Shown here: in pieces, positions 42,218 to 54,000 of the stretch
Layout: the number at the start of each line of letters is the position of its first letter
Position numbering within the stretch: the stretch's first letter is position 1
Virus record (IMG/VR): IMGVR_UViG_3300037560_000207
Span: 117,361 to 181,360 of that record
Direction: 5' to 3' (one strand)
Origin: a virus
DNA length: 64,000 bases
Made by a program: the position numbers and the translations under genes
Notes under the pieces: generated by a model
Databases searched by the model: none
What the model saw: only the letters and a program-made list of their open reading frames with translations
What the model was told of the DNA's origin: nothing

Positions 42218-44308
42218 TTATGGTAGTGACCAAATATAACGCCTTAATTCCTCTAATCTTTGTGTCGGTGGATTTTTAATTTCAAAATGATGAGAAATTG
42301 GTTCGATACGATCATCTGATATGGAAACGGTTATATCCGCTTCAAGATCATCAACAAAAACTTTATTATCTGATAATTGCAAAGCATCTCTTTGATTTAA
42401 ATTTTGTACAATAAATCTAGCTCTAACACAATTACAACCTGGTTTTAAATCCAAAACAGAATTTAATTGAAATGTTGTTTTTTCTTCCCAATTTGGGGGT
42501 TGTCCATAATAACCATAAAAACTTACATCTCCTCCATAATCTATAAATGGTCCATCTCTCCAATACCAAAATCCTGTTTTTTCATTAAATAGATTAACTC
42601 TTTCCGTTGTTCTTTTACTGAATGGTGCAGTTGGATTTCCAATTAATATTTCATCTGTCTGTATATCTGCTGTATCATCAAGCAATAAATCATGCCACTT
42701 TCTATCCCAATTATATTTGTTTGTTACTGAAGTCATAAGAGCAGTCTTTCGTGAAATCCAATCATATCCCCATAATTGCAGAGCTTCTGATCTCAATGGA
42801 TGATTATGCGGATCAAGTCTCCCAGCTCTATCTAATGATCCTGTAACAGATATAGTAACGGAAGAGGATTCTAGTACTGTAATATTAATACATATATCAG
42901 TAATAGAATATACAACAGCAAAATTACATGGAGGATAAGTCAATAATTCATATCTTTGATTAGTAGGGGGAACATAATCTATTGGCACACCTTGCCAATT
43001 TCGAACGTAAGTCCATCTATGACCACCATCATGGTGGTTTGCATCTAAATCTAATCTATGACAACGACCAGTATATCTCATACCTATACTCTGAACTGGA
43101 ATTAGATTTATTACTCCATTCAATTCTGTAAAAGATTTATGTTCATAAGTTGATGTTGTAGAGTTAAATAAATGAAGGTCTTCTCCAGTTAATAATTTTA
43201 TAGCATTAGTTTTATTTAAACGAGTATAACGACTACGTATAAGCGCTGGTACTTCTGTAATTGTTCCTCCATTGCGCACATCTTCAGCAGAAAAATGTAA
43301 TGTATCAAAAGATGTTATTGGTGAAATTAATGCTTGTGAATGATCAGTAATCCCACCAGAAGGCCAAACATTATTTCCGAAATTTTGATTTGGTCCATCC
43401 GGTGGAGGTAAAGGAAACGGAGTTGTTTCGGGTATTAAATTTCCAGCTGTTCCTTCAGGACTATAATCACCCCAAGATTCACTACAGTAATTTACTTTTG
43501 AATTACTTCTATTTGTCCATACATTTTGTGAATATAATTCAATATCACCACCATTTAAATTTGTTAAATTACTGGCATAATTATATAATAAATCAATAAT
43601 ATTATGAAATTGCTCTGATAATCCAAAATACGATGATAGCAATACATTACTAAATAAACCATCAAATGTTATTATTTGTGTAGTAGGAATATACAAATCA
43701 TTTTGATCATGATAATACGAATTACCAGTTAATTCAGGTAACATTCTGTTCCAAAAAGCCTGAGCACCAATTCCAGCAGATTCATCATATGATTGTATTA
43801 ATCTTGGATCATGCAATAATCTATCACTGTCTTCTATCATATGCCCAATTATATATTTACTTGGATTTTCTGTTAAATTTAAAGTATTGATGGTTGTTGT
43901 TCCATTAGTAGTATTGAGAATCACATCATGATCAACAGCCCCATTAAATTCAGATTCTATTGAACAATCCCTTATAGCTTGTAAAATTCTTAAACCACAT
44001 GACATCCTAGCATAAGTATCCATTAAACTAAGAAGATGACCAGGATTATTATAATAAGTACCAGGGTTAGCTTTTCCAATTCCAAGATATTTGTCTTCTT
44101 CCGTTTGTGGTGTATACGGTGTGGGAAATGGAGATATATATAATCGTGGATCATATCCTGACATAATTGGTGTCATTGTCGTCGGAGTTGGATATATGAA
44201 ACTTTGATATCCACCGGCAAAAATATTCATATCTGGTGTAAATGGATGATATCCATGAACCGCTAATAATATTACTGGAGAATTAAATAAGCCTGTTAAT
44301 GATGCCAT
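42218..44308 (-). CDS. Large virion/tail protein
   Basis: 696 residues, Pro/Gly/Tyr-rich, with no recognised enzyme motif. Located between the paralogous virion genes and the tail/baseplate proteins, so probably a tail or baseplate component. AGGAG lies 11 bases before the ATG. Confidence 0.6.
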   Translation of the reverse strand: MASLTGLFNSPVILLAVHGYHPFTPDMNIFAGGYQSFIYPTPTTMTPIMSGYDPRLYISPFPTPYTPQTEEDKYLGIGKANPGTYYNNPGHLLSLMDTYARMSCGLRILQAIRDCSIESEFNGAVDHDVILNTTNGTTTINTLNLTENPSKYIIGHMIEDSDRLLHDPRLIQSYDESAGIGAQAFWNRMLPELTGNSYYHDQNDLYIPTTQIITFDGLFSNVLLSSYFGLSEQFHNIIDLLYNYASNLTNLNGGDIELYSQNVWTNRSNSKVNYCSESWGDYSPEGTAGNLIPETTPFPLPPPDGPNQNFGNNVWPSGGITDHSQALISPITSFDTLHFSAEDVRNGGTITEVPALIRSRYTRLNKTNAIKLLTGEDLHLFNSTTSTYEHKSFTELNGVINLIPVQSIGMRYTGRCHRLDLDANHHDGGHRWTYVRNWQGVPIDYVPPTNQRYELLTYPPCNFAVVYSITDICINITVLESSSVTISVTGSLDRAGRLDPHNHPLRSEALQLWGYDWISRKTALMTSVTNKYNWDRKWHDLLLDDTADIQTDEILIGNPTAPFSKRTTERVNLFNEKTGFWYWRDGPFIDYGGDVSFYGYYGQPPNWEEKTTFQLNSVLDLKPGCNCVRARFIVQNLNQRDALQLSDNKVFVDDLEADITVSISDDRIEPISHHFEIKNPPTQRLEELRRYIWSLP

Positions 44309-44322
44309 TAATCTTTTTTCTC

Positions 44323-46818
44323 CTATGGAATTGGTGGTGCAAAAGTAGGTGGTGTTACTTCAATTTTTGGATAATACACACCTTCTTCCCATACAACATT
44401 TACAATAACTTTTAATCCCAAAGACAAATAACCTGGAGAATCAGATGATTCACCAAGATTAGGAACACTTGTATATGATAAACCAGCACCTGCAACATCA
44501 TAATATGGTCCATCAATGGATTTACCCGTTATTTCCACAATAGCACTAAAATTAGGTGGTGTTTGTTCTATATAAGGAATTTGTGGACCCTCTTCTGTTT
44601 CTCTGAAAAAATTTACAGTAACTTTTGTTCCTATTGGTAAATAACCTGGACTATCAACAGGTTCCGCTAAATTCCGTACATGAGACCACTCAGCGTATGT
44701 TGAAGCAACACCAGCGATAAAACTTTGTGGATCAATATCCCCTATATTAGCTCGACGTATAGCATAATATCCTCCAAATGATCCGATAGATGCTGTAAAA
44801 CCCAAACCTCCTGTCGGCCATTCCCAAGTATATGTTATATCTTTTTGAGCAGGACCACTTAATGTTTTGATTTCTTCATTTATGCTAATATCTTTTTTAT
44901 AAGTTTCTTGTGTCTTACGAAGAAGTTTAAAATATTCATTGATCTTTTTTCTTTCTATTTGCTTAAAATTACCAAGTTCATCAGTATATAAATTCATAGA
45001 ATATCTGGTAGTAATTCTGTTGGCATTAAATTGTGTATTTATATTAGTGATATTAGAACCACCAATAATTATTTGTCCTATATTCACTTTAGGAATATCT
45101 GCAACTTCCAATTGTCCTGTATTTATAATCTGTCGTTCAATTCGTCCGGTTTTTATACGACCTTCTGCAATCCAGTTGAGTTCTCTCATTCCTTGTTCAT
45201 GACTAATACCACGGAAACCATGTTTCCAAGGAACAAGATCACTATCAATCTGGATAATTGTCTTCCCTTTTTGACGAAAACGAGATGGGGTTTGTTTATC
45301 ACTACCCCATGGTCCATAAAATTCACGATTATCAACAAAAGGAATCCATCCATTTCTGATATCAAGACTACAATCTATTTTTTTGGGTTTACCTGGTGTA
45401 TTTGTAATGAATTGTGCCGGTACACTAAGGTCCATAACTACATATTTACCTCTTTGGCTTAAATTGCATAATACATATAAATGACCCATATGTCTAACCA
45501 CACTATTTGAACCAAGTACAGAATCATCCCATTTATTAAGAATACGAGGAAGCTTTAAAAAAGATTTCCATCTACCATCATCAGTACTTAATACAAATAA
45601 TGCTGTCGTATCTAATCCATCTGGAGTATCGTTTTCTTCCCACCAACCAGCAGTTGCACTTTTAACCCATGGAATACCATCAGAATCTAAATATCTATTT
45701 GCTAATTGTAAATAGAATGTTTTTCCCCAATGAGAATTCGCATATCCCTTAAGTGCTGCTAGACGAACCTCTCCTAATACGTTATCTAATTCACCATTTA
45801 ACGCTTTTTTCATTTGATCAGTAGTAGTACTTCTCATACGATAAATATTATATCCAGGGTCTTGATAGGCTGGATTATTTAAAGGCACTGTGCCAGATTG
45901 ATTCCATCCCCAAAATGGTTTTATTTGATCAGAAGAAAGTTGATAAAGTTGTCTCCTAACACCACCTTGTAAAACATTCTTAGTAACCTCATTAGTATTT
46001 TCATGACCATCTTTTCGAAAAATTATTTGATTAGGATGTAATTCTGCTAATGCATCTAAACTTAATGATATAGGATTATCATCCTCATTAACTCTAGATA
46101 CAATTTTAACCTCAATAACAATTGTTTGATCTATCACACTTTTACGATGACATTCAACCCACCATTGATATCCAAATTGCTGACAAACTTCACTAATTAC
46201 TTCTGAAATTGATTTCACAGGACCATCAATCCGAACTGGTATTCCTGTACCTACGTCATCATATGGTAAAACCTCAAGAGCATCAATATTAAGTTCAAAA
46301 ATCTCATTACCATAATATAGAGTAGCTTGATCAAGACTTTCTTTCACATTTGCAAATGGCAAACCATAATCAAAATCATGTTCAGTCGGAATAGAAATGG
46401 TAATAATATTTTCTCCATAATCTATCACGGAATCAATTACACCAGATGCAAGCTGATTAACACCAAAATTATTAGTTTGCCAATTAGTCGCAGGGTTAGT
46501 TATAATAACTGCATTATCCAAAATCATACGACAATCTGTCATTTTAACAGTATAAATTCCAGTACCAGCAACATCAATATTTGTATTTTCCCATGCTTGC
46601 ACAATTCCTAATATATCTAATTCACCAAATTGAACATGCTGAACTGATTGAATATCATTTGAATCAAGAGTAAAATTTTGATCACTTTCTTTAATAACCA
46701 CAACTGTAATAACTGTTGATTGATCATCAAAACCCATTTGCATATTAATACTTTTAAGCGAACATCCGAATAATTTTGTACTTTGCGCACCAATTTGTTC
46801 ATCATATATCACAGACAT
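44323..46818 (-). CDS. Large tail/baseplate-hub-like protein
   Basis: 831 residues. The N-terminal part (MGFDDQSTVITVVVI) resembles tail-hub domains. The C-terminus has two related repeats of about 60 residues (DSPGYLPIGTKVTVN and DSPGYLSLGLKVIVN, each ending in a TPP..F motif). GGAGG precedes the ATG. Role inferred from position after the tape measure. Confidence 0.55.
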   Translation of the reverse strand: MSVIYDEQIGAQSTKLFGCSLKSINMQMGFDDQSTVITVVVIKESDQNFTLDSNDIQSVQHVQFGELDILGIVQAWENTNIDVAGTGIYTVKMTDCRMILDNAVIITNPATNWQTNNFGVNQLASGVIDSVIDYGENIITISIPTEHDFDYGLPFANVKESLDQATLYYGNEIFELNIDALEVLPYDDVGTGIPVRIDGPVKSISEVISEVCQQFGYQWWVECHRKSVIDQTIVIEVKIVSRVNEDDNPISLSLDALAELHPNQIIFRKDGHENTNEVTKNVLQGGVRRQLYQLSSDQIKPFWGWNQSGTVPLNNPAYQDPGYNIYRMRSTTTDQMKKALNGELDNVLGEVRLAALKGYANSHWGKTFYLQLANRYLDSDGIPWVKSATAGWWEENDTPDGLDTTALFVLSTDDGRWKSFLKLPRILNKWDDSVLGSNSVVRHMGHLYVLCNLSQRGKYVVMDLSVPAQFITNTPGKPKKIDCSLDIRNGWIPFVDNREFYGPWGSDKQTPSRFRQKGKTIIQIDSDLVPWKHGFRGISHEQGMRELNWIAEGRIKTGRIERQIINTGQLEVADIPKVNIGQIIIGGSNITNINTQFNANRITTRYSMNLYTDELGNFKQIERKKINEYFKLLRKTQETYKKDISINEEIKTLSGPAQKDITYTWEWPTGGLGFTASIGSFGGYYAIRRANIGDIDPQSFIAGVASTYAEWSHVRNLAEPVDSPGYLPIGTKVTVNFFRETEEGPQIPYIEQTPPNFSAIVEITGKSIDGPYYDVAGAGLSYTSVPNLGESSDSPGYLSLGLKVIVNVVWEEGVYYPKIEVTPPTFAPPIP

Positions 46819-46820
46819 AT

Positions 46821-48548
46821 CTAATCCTCCGTAACAGTATGAATTCTAACACGGGAATATTTACCAGTAATTGAATTCCAAATTTCACGGTCATTCTCCA
46901 AAATATATGATCCAGGCAGCCATGGACTAATAGAAGGAATACCCCCAGCGGTATCCATTATATTAGCAATAGTATTTGTATCTGGCTTCGAATCATGACC
47001 CTCAGAATTATAATTAACAGTAATTTGTTTAGCAGTAGCAGTATTGATTCTTTGAATAATAGGACCAGCAGTACGACCAGGAATAGAAATTTTAGCAGAG
47101 ATAATTTGTGGATAAGCAATCTCGACCATAATATCAACATTATTTTCATCTTTATCAGTCCAAGTCCATGATATTCGAGATGTTCCCTGCGTCTCATTCA
47201 AAGCACTTGATTTGGCGGTATGACTACTTGCAAAAGTAACACCAACAGGTTTTTGTGAACCAATAAGAGTATTTGCCAATATAAGTGCATTTATATCTGA
47301 TGGAATATTACTTCGAGCATTATTGAGTCGTTCTGTCTTAGTATCACCTTTACCTTCTATATCTACATTAAGAATTAGAACGTACACACCATCAGTAGAA
47401 TTATAAGAAAGAGTAGCTTCATTACTTTGAATATAATCAGCATCTTCGCTAGCAGACCAATCAAAAGCAAAAGTAACAATCGCATCCTTTTCATTAATAG
47501 TAATACTTTTCTGTGTCGGAGATGTTGGTATCTCATAATCATCAAGCAATGTACCCAATGCTATTTCTGTCGCAGTTTTGGCTTCATTATTTGTTGGAAT
47601 TGCAGCTTTGGCATTAGAGATGGCAGATGAACCACCAGTTCGTTCTTGATCTTGAAGACCATAAATAACCCCATTATAACTTATATCAATAGCATCATCT
47701 TCAGCCCGGTAAATTATATTAAATGATTTCTCGATATATGTTGCTGCTGTTTCTCCAGGACCAGCTTCTCGAATTGTCCAAATTTCAGTAACAGCATAAC
47801 TACCATTTCGTTCTGCAATATGGATATTCTTTATATAACCACCATTAACCCAATTTGTAAAACCAGTAGTATATGTTACAAAATTACTATCTGGTGTACC
47901 AACAATTCGAGCATCACACCAATTTTTAGCATTTGACCAAGCCTGAGTTTCATTACCTGTTACTTCCTCAAAAGTAAGTATCCCCTTAGCACTAACAATG
48001 TGACTAATTTCATATACTTTACCGTCGTGCCCAGTAATTTCATTAAACTGCCATTCTTCGGATACATCCTGAAGACCAGAAGCATCAAAGATATCCTCGT
48101 CAATAATGCCAGTCAAATATTCAGCTTCAAGTTCAATATGATATTCACAACGATCAGCCCATTGCCCTTCTGGGAAATCAATTGATCGAATTTTTGGGCG
48201 ACATTTAACTGGTGAAGCTGCCCCACCATACCATTCAAGCACTTTACCATCTTCTCTAAATAACCAACGCAAAGCTTCCTGTTTACGTTCTAAACGAACA
48301 AATGGCGTATCTCCACCAACATAAGTTTCATCTGGTGGATAACCACCAATTGTCCAGAAAGCATTGGATGGATCACCTAAAGTATAGCCACCACTTGGAG
48401 AACCCCGAAATGGCAAAAGTGTTCCAGCTAATGAAATATCATATGCCACACCGTGTCTTTTCCCATCATTCGCAGCACGATAAACTTTGGTTATTGTGAT
48501 TAACGGCGCTGGAATAATCGCTTTATTATCATATACAACAGAAGCCAT
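46821..48548 (-). CDS. Tail structural protein
   Basis: 575 residues, beta-rich. The second half seems to hold about three diverged repeats near 130 residues (helices such as SNAKAAIPTN, NNARSNIPSD and INTATAKQI). AAGGGAG lies upstream, and GTGTATAAT is at 48595. No enzyme motif. Tail assignment rests on context. Confidence 0.6.
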   Translation of the reverse strand: MASVVYDNKAIIPAPLITITKVYRAANDGKRHGVAYDISLAGTLLPFRGSPSGGYTLGDPSNAFWTIGGYPPDETYVGGDTPFVRLERKQEALRWLFREDGKVLEWYGGAASPVKCRPKIRSIDFPEGQWADRCEYHIELEAEYLTGIIDEDIFDASGLQDVSEEWQFNEITGHDGKVYEISHIVSAKGILTFEEVTGNETQAWSNAKNWCDARIVGTPDSNFVTYTTGFTNWVNGGYIKNIHIAERNGSYAVTEIWTIREAGPGETAATYIEKSFNIIYRAEDDAIDISYNGVIYGLQDQERTGGSSAISNAKAAIPTNNEAKTATEIALGTLLDDYEIPTSPTQKSITINEKDAIVTFAFDWSASEDADYIQSNEATLSYNSTDGVYVLILNVDIEGKGDTKTERLNNARSNIPSDINALILANTLIGSQKPVGVTFASSHTAKSSALNETQGTSRISWTWTDKDENNVDIMVEIAYPQIISAKISIPGRTAGPIIQRINTATAKQITVNYNSEGHDSKPDTNTIANIMDTAGGIPSISPWLPGSYILENDREIWNSITGKYSRVRIHTVTED

Positions 48549-48560
48549 TTTTTTTCTCCC

Positions 48561-51062
48561 TTAATACCCATGTGTATATAGGTTCCCGCTAGTATTATAC
48601 ACAAGAATATCAGCGTTTAAAAATAAATGAAGTCCACTTGGTCCGTTATTAATCATGCCAGATATACCCATCAAATAAAGTGATACTGTATTCGTTTCCT
48701 GTTCAAAAAGTCCTTCTATAAAAAGATTGCCAGACGAAGAATAATTAATTGGGGCAACACCAGACATGTATAAGTTAACCGTATCGAAATGACCAGGCTC
48801 ACATTTCAAGAATAGTGTCCATGGATCAGTATCGGAATTAAATGGTGTGTATCCGATTCTGGTTAAATCATCTGGATTAACACTACAAATGAAATTCACA
48901 GAACCGCTTATTTCAACGCCATGCGGAGCTTCACCAGAAGCATGACCATAAGTGTATAAATTGCATGTAGCTGGTATAGTAAAATCAGCCTTTAAGAACA
49001 TTGTCCATACATCGTCGCTGATCAGATTACCTGACTGGACCTTTAAAAACATAGTCCAAGCTTCGGTCCCACCAGCAGTATATGGATAATCTGCGTCGGC
49101 AGCTTCTAAATACAGTTGCGCATTATTAAAGGTCTGATTGACACCTGATTCACCAGAGAACCCATGTATGAACAGATTTACCGTATCATTGATATCATTA
49201 TCTTCAGTCTTTAGATAAAATGTCCAGTTACCCCAATCTCTTAGGGGGCCAATATATAATGGACATATTCCGCTTATAGGTTCATGGGCTTGTATATATA
49301 AAGTCGGACTTGGATCACCATATGGATATATAAAATCTTCGATATCATATGGATATGAAAAACTACCACTTGAGCAAATAAATTCTGGTCCTTTGATAAA
49401 TTCACTTATAACACCGGAATAATCGGTATGTCCCTGGATAAATAAATCTAATGGTGGTTCAAAACATCCAGCCCTTATATACATATACATATTGCCTGAA
49501 TATGATATAGGACCAGTAATAAACAAATTACCAGATGCTTCTATATTATTTTGTCCATGAATAAATAAATCATCAGAAATCTGAATTACATCATATCCAT
49601 AAAGAAATAAATTACCAGATTCAACAATATTTTCATAAGCACTTATGAATAAATTGCCTGATGCCTGATATTCATCAATACCATTTATAATTAAATTGAA
49701 TTGATCATTTTCCGGGATAATACCGCTGCCTTGTGTATAACATGATAACCCAGTAGTAGAGATATTAGCACCAAAAATATAGAGATCACCAGAAATTTCA
49801 AGATGATCTTTACTATAAATATACAAATCAAAATTTGCAAGTTGGATACCATATATACAGAGTGTAACACCAGATGGATATTGGCCACTTGAATCTATAA
49901 AATCTCGTCCATGAATAAACAATGTTGATTCATCTAAAATAAATTCATGAGCCGTAGTATATAACACACCACTTCCAGTAGCAATTTCTGGCATACCTTC
50001 AATGAGTAAATCTACATTATCGTTTTTGGAAAATGTAGCACTAGCAAAATTATCCCAATAACCAATCATTTCATAGAGTGGTTCATCAGATATATCATTA
50101 CAGTAATATTCTAATTTACCATCATCATCAATATTACTATGAATGCTACCCCAACTTGGAGATGTTGAACCTCCCTTATCAAGGTCTAATCTCCGATTAC
50201 TAATATTGCTATTAGTTTCCCGTATACCAACAGTAATATCATCAGCAAATTCTTGTTGAATACCAAATTGAGCCACAATATTAGATGGTATACCAGATGC
50301 ACCAACATCAAGTTCAACCCAAGAACTTTGACTTCCAGGTTTATGAAAAGCTATATATGTTTCATTGTATTTTGCTGGTGGTACAGAAAAATAACCCACC
50401 AAACGAAATGAACAATTAGTAGTATCTGAAGACCAAATATCTATACCAGCAGTAACACCACTAGACGGTACAAGAACACCAAGGCATATTTCGCCACCAC
50501 CCTCAGCTTGCTTAATTCCAAAGCGTCTATCTATTGCTGAACCACTAGATCGAACACCTAATGTATGATCGGTATCAACAGCAGTATTGCTCATAACAAT
50601 TTCGGCTATTTGACCACTACCAACACCATATTGATCTAATGCATAATTTTCCCAGCCGGACGGAGCAGAGGGGTCAAATTCATCAAAAGCATCTGTATAC
50701 TCACATCCCAACCAATATCCTAGTATAGTAAAATTAATATCAAGATAATCTTCTACAAAATACTGTAAATATCCACTAGAATCAAGTTGGACATGGATAG
50801 TAAGATTTGTATCACCAAGATCATCTATACTTTCAGCTAATTCAATACGACGAAAACCATCTGCCTGACCACTACTAGCGGTGCTTCTGAGACCAATATT
50901 TCTTTTTTCATCCCAAAAATCACCTTTATTAATACAAAGAACTTCTAGTACAGCACTTGGTGGAATACTGTGATTTTCTGTTACATTATAGGTCTGCCAT
51001 TGATTATCAGCAGAAATACCTATCCATCCCTCAAAACATTCTGTGTAAGACATTAATGCCAT
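48561..51062 (-). CDS. Repeat-rich tail fibre-like protein
   Basis: 833 residues. Residues about 35-345 hold three diverged repeats near 100 residues each (ending ILGYWLG, LVGYFS, MIGYWD). From about residue 355 many short units of about 18-20 residues follow the pattern SGNLFI.G, suggesting a beta-solenoid shaft. AGGTGAT precedes the ATG. Receptor-binding is an inference. Confidence 0.65.
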   Translation of the reverse strand: MALMSYTECFEGWIGISADNQWQTYNVTENHSIPPSAVLEVLCINKGDFWDEKRNIGLRSTASSGQADGFRRIELAESIDDLGDTNLTIHVQLDSSGYLQYFVEDYLDINFTILGYWLGCEYTDAFDEFDPSAPSGWENYALDQYGVGSGQIAEIVMSNTAVDTDHTLGVRSSGSAIDRRFGIKQAEGGGEICLGVLVPSSGVTAGIDIWSSDTTNCSFRLVGYFSVPPAKYNETYIAFHKPGSQSSWVELDVGASGIPSNIVAQFGIQQEFADDITVGIRETNSNISNRRLDLDKGGSTSPSWGSIHSNIDDDGKLEYYCNDISDEPLYEMIGYWDNFASATFSKNDNVDLLIEGMPEIATGSGVLYTTAHEFILDESTLFIHGRDFIDSSGQYPSGVTLCIYGIQLANFDLYIYSKDHLEISGDLYIFGANISTTGLSCYTQGSGIIPENDQFNLIINGIDEYQASGNLFISAYENIVESGNLFLYGYDVIQISDDLFIHGQNNIEASGNLFITGPISYSGNMYMYIRAGCFEPPLDLFIQGHTDYSGVISEFIKGPEFICSSGSFSYPYDIEDFIYPYGDPSPTLYIQAHEPISGICPLYIGPLRDWGNWTFYLKTEDNDINDTVNLFIHGFSGESGVNQTFNNAQLYLEAADADYPYTAGGTEAWTMFLKVQSGNLISDDVWTMFLKADFTIPATCNLYTYGHASGEAPHGVEISGSVNFICSVNPDDLTRIGYTPFNSDTDPWTLFLKCEPGHFDTVNLYMSGVAPINYSSSGNLFIEGLFEQETNTVSLYLMGISGMINNGPSGLHLFLNADILVYNTSGNLYTHGY
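48595..48602 (-). promoter_or_regulatory. Late-promoter motif GTGTATAAT
   Basis: Minus strand CTTGTGTATAATACTAG inside the last codons of the preceding tail gene, about 45 bases upstream of ATG 48548. No -35 element. Confidence 0.5.
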
Positions 51063-51072
51063 TATTTATCAC

Positions 51073-54000
51073 CTATTGTATTGCGCTCTCAAAAGTAGCT
51101 GATGCTTCCGAACTACCAGCCGAACGAGCTAATTGTTGCAATATTTTATTAATCTCTGCCTTAGCGACCTTAATAGCTACAGCCTCAAATTCTGCTGTAA
51201 ATTCTTTCGCTGCCATAGCAACACCTTGGACATCTATCTTAACTTCACTCATAGTTTCGATATCAACCCCAACACCTTCTTCTATTGCTCCTGCTATCTT
51301 ATTCATACCATCATTTAAATCGTCCATACTTTCTTGTGTCTTGCTAACAGTTTCATTATTTGTAGAAATAGCTTCAGTGTTTTCATCTAATCCTTCAATT
51401 TCTAAAGGCTTGTCTTCTTTAGCGGTAGCTAATTCTGCCTGTTGTTGTGTTTGTGTCTCTACAGCTAAAGCCACAGCATCCATTCTATCTCCAAGAGCAT
51501 TTACAGCATCTGTAGTTCCAACAATAGCTTCTTTAGCACCTTCTCCCTCAATATCACCAACAACAACTTTTTGTTGTCCAATTAATGCTTCCCGTTGTAT
51601 ATCAGATACAACCTGCATTTGATGTGCTGCTTCGATTATTCCATGACTGGCTGTCAAAATATCAGTTCCACCTGTCTTTATATCTATAGCCGCGATTTTC
51701 ATCTCTTCGATTGATCGTGCTGTTATATCAGCCGCCATTCGTGTTTCTGCCGCAGCTTGTTGTATATCTACTGCTGAAGCAGAAATATCTTCAAAGACAC
51801 GGGGGGTAGCTTCGGCTTCTGGTACTCGTCCAATAGGTTGTACTAGACTTTCTAAATAATCTTGTATAGCTGGAGTTAATTGAGGTATTAATTCTTCTGG
51901 TTCACGAGCTACTTCTGGACGTTCAATTAATGTTTTCAAACTATCAGTCAAATCTGATAAGGTACGTCTTAAAGCTCCAATATATTCAACTTCTCTAGCC
52001 CCAGGCATTTCGGCTTGTTCTCTTAATGCTTTAGCAGCAGTACGAGCTACTTCTTCTGGGTCCAAACCACTTTCACTAATCATCTTTGGAATATCATAAA
52101 TGAATCCTTTGAAATCACGAAAACTCTTTGCTAATTCCTTATTAACAGTAGCTTCCTCTTGACGACCTCGTAAAAGCTGACCTAAAATTTTACTTTCAGC
52201 CGTCTCAGCAGCAGCTTGGAGTAATGTTTCCATAACTCTACCCATATCACCACCGAATAATGCTGCTTGTAATTGTTTTGTTTCAATTATCTTTTCTTTT
52301 TCAGTTACCTGTGCTTCTGGAACAGGTCTACGTTCAGTATAAACACGGCCTTCTGGTGTAACTCTAGCACCTAGTGCTCCGGCCCCACGTTGTAAATCTC
52401 GTGTTGTTAATGCAGATGTAAATGCTCGAACAGCAGCAGCACTATCTATTAATGCTCTAGCAAAAATATCAGCAGGTTCTTCAAAAACTTGAGCTATATC
52501 AATAGCAGCTTGAGCTTCAATAAATTGGCGTTGACGATTAATCAATTCACTCATTACCTCACTACTTTTTTCTATCCGCTCCATAGCTCTAGCTGCTGCC
52601 GCTTCACTTCCTGGTTTACCACCAACAACCCTAACACCTTGAACTTCTTTAACAGTATAACCCAACTTACGTTGCATTTCTTGTTGTTTAGCCAAAGCTT
52701 GAGGTGCTTGTTGTGCAATCTTAGCTAATTGACTTAAAGCTATTTGTAAATTTAATACTTCAACAGCAGCATCATTTGAAGCTTTTAATAATTCAAGACT
52801 AGCACCTACTCCTGTTTTTTGAGCTTCAGCTACTTTTCGATTAAGTTCGGCATGTTTATTATAACTGTCTGAATATTTCTCTAAAACTTGCCCAACAACA
52901 TCTCCATTTTGAGCTAAATCAACCATAATACTATTGATATCCGTAAATGGGAATTTGAGGTCCATTCCTACATTTTTAAGAGCATTTTGTAAACTTGCTA
53001 CAATCGTCTTACCCATATCGGCAGTACCAACATCAACACCAGCCAGAAGTTCTTCACCAGATATAGCTAGATTAATTTGTTGAGCCTGTGCATCCATCCA
53101 AGTCTTAAAAACATCAATAGCAGCTTCATAGAAGGGTCGTTGTTTACCAAGAACACTCTTAAGTGCCTTTTGAACTTCTTCAGTACTTGGCAAAACACCA
53201 CCTTCATCAATTAACATATCTTTTAATTGTTGACCTAGTTGAGATGCAGCGGCCTTAAATGCAGCTTCGGCTTCAGGAGGAATCTTTTCAGGATATTCAT
53301 CCATAAATTTATCAATATAATCATCAAGAATGTCAAACGGATCGACTTTTGGATCACCCAATAATGCCCGAAGTGAATCAGCATTTGCTTTGCTTTTAAT
53401 TATTGATTTCATAAATTTTTCTAACGCAGTACCAACCCGAGCCATATCAGTTGTAAATCCTTCTAATTTTTCAAATTGACTAAGATCAATAAATTCGCCC
53501 ATTTTTCCAGCACCAGCAATCTTTTCGATGGCTTCTCTTGACCATTCAACGCCTGGTTTAGCTACACCCACTTGTTGACCAACTAATTGACTTAATTTAT
53601 CAAACATAGTAACATTCATTTCAATAGCTCTAGCAGCCTTTCCTACAGCGTCACTCAATGATGAGAGTTCATGACTCAGTTGAACTGGTACATATAGACT
53701 TTCAAAATCACTGGAAGCTTTTTCAATAGCAGTTGCTAGTTTACTAATTTTGACATCCATTTTTATTTGATCAATACTACTTGCAATTTTCTCAAGACCA
53801 CCAAGTTGTTTAATCATAGCCTGACGAAAACGGGCAGCAGCTTCAACTTGGCTACCAAACTCTTCAGCTAACATTTGATCTAAACCAGTTTCTAATCCTA
53901 CCACGCCAAATTGTTCAATAGCTGAACGTAAAATTTTGTTGAGTAATTTCGGATTTTCACCAACAATATCCTCAATCATTTTTTGTGCATCGGCATCACT

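Noticed and set aside
48900-49950. CRISPR-like array
   Set aside because: The short repeats encode SGNLF protein units, vary at the DNA level and lack fixed spacers.
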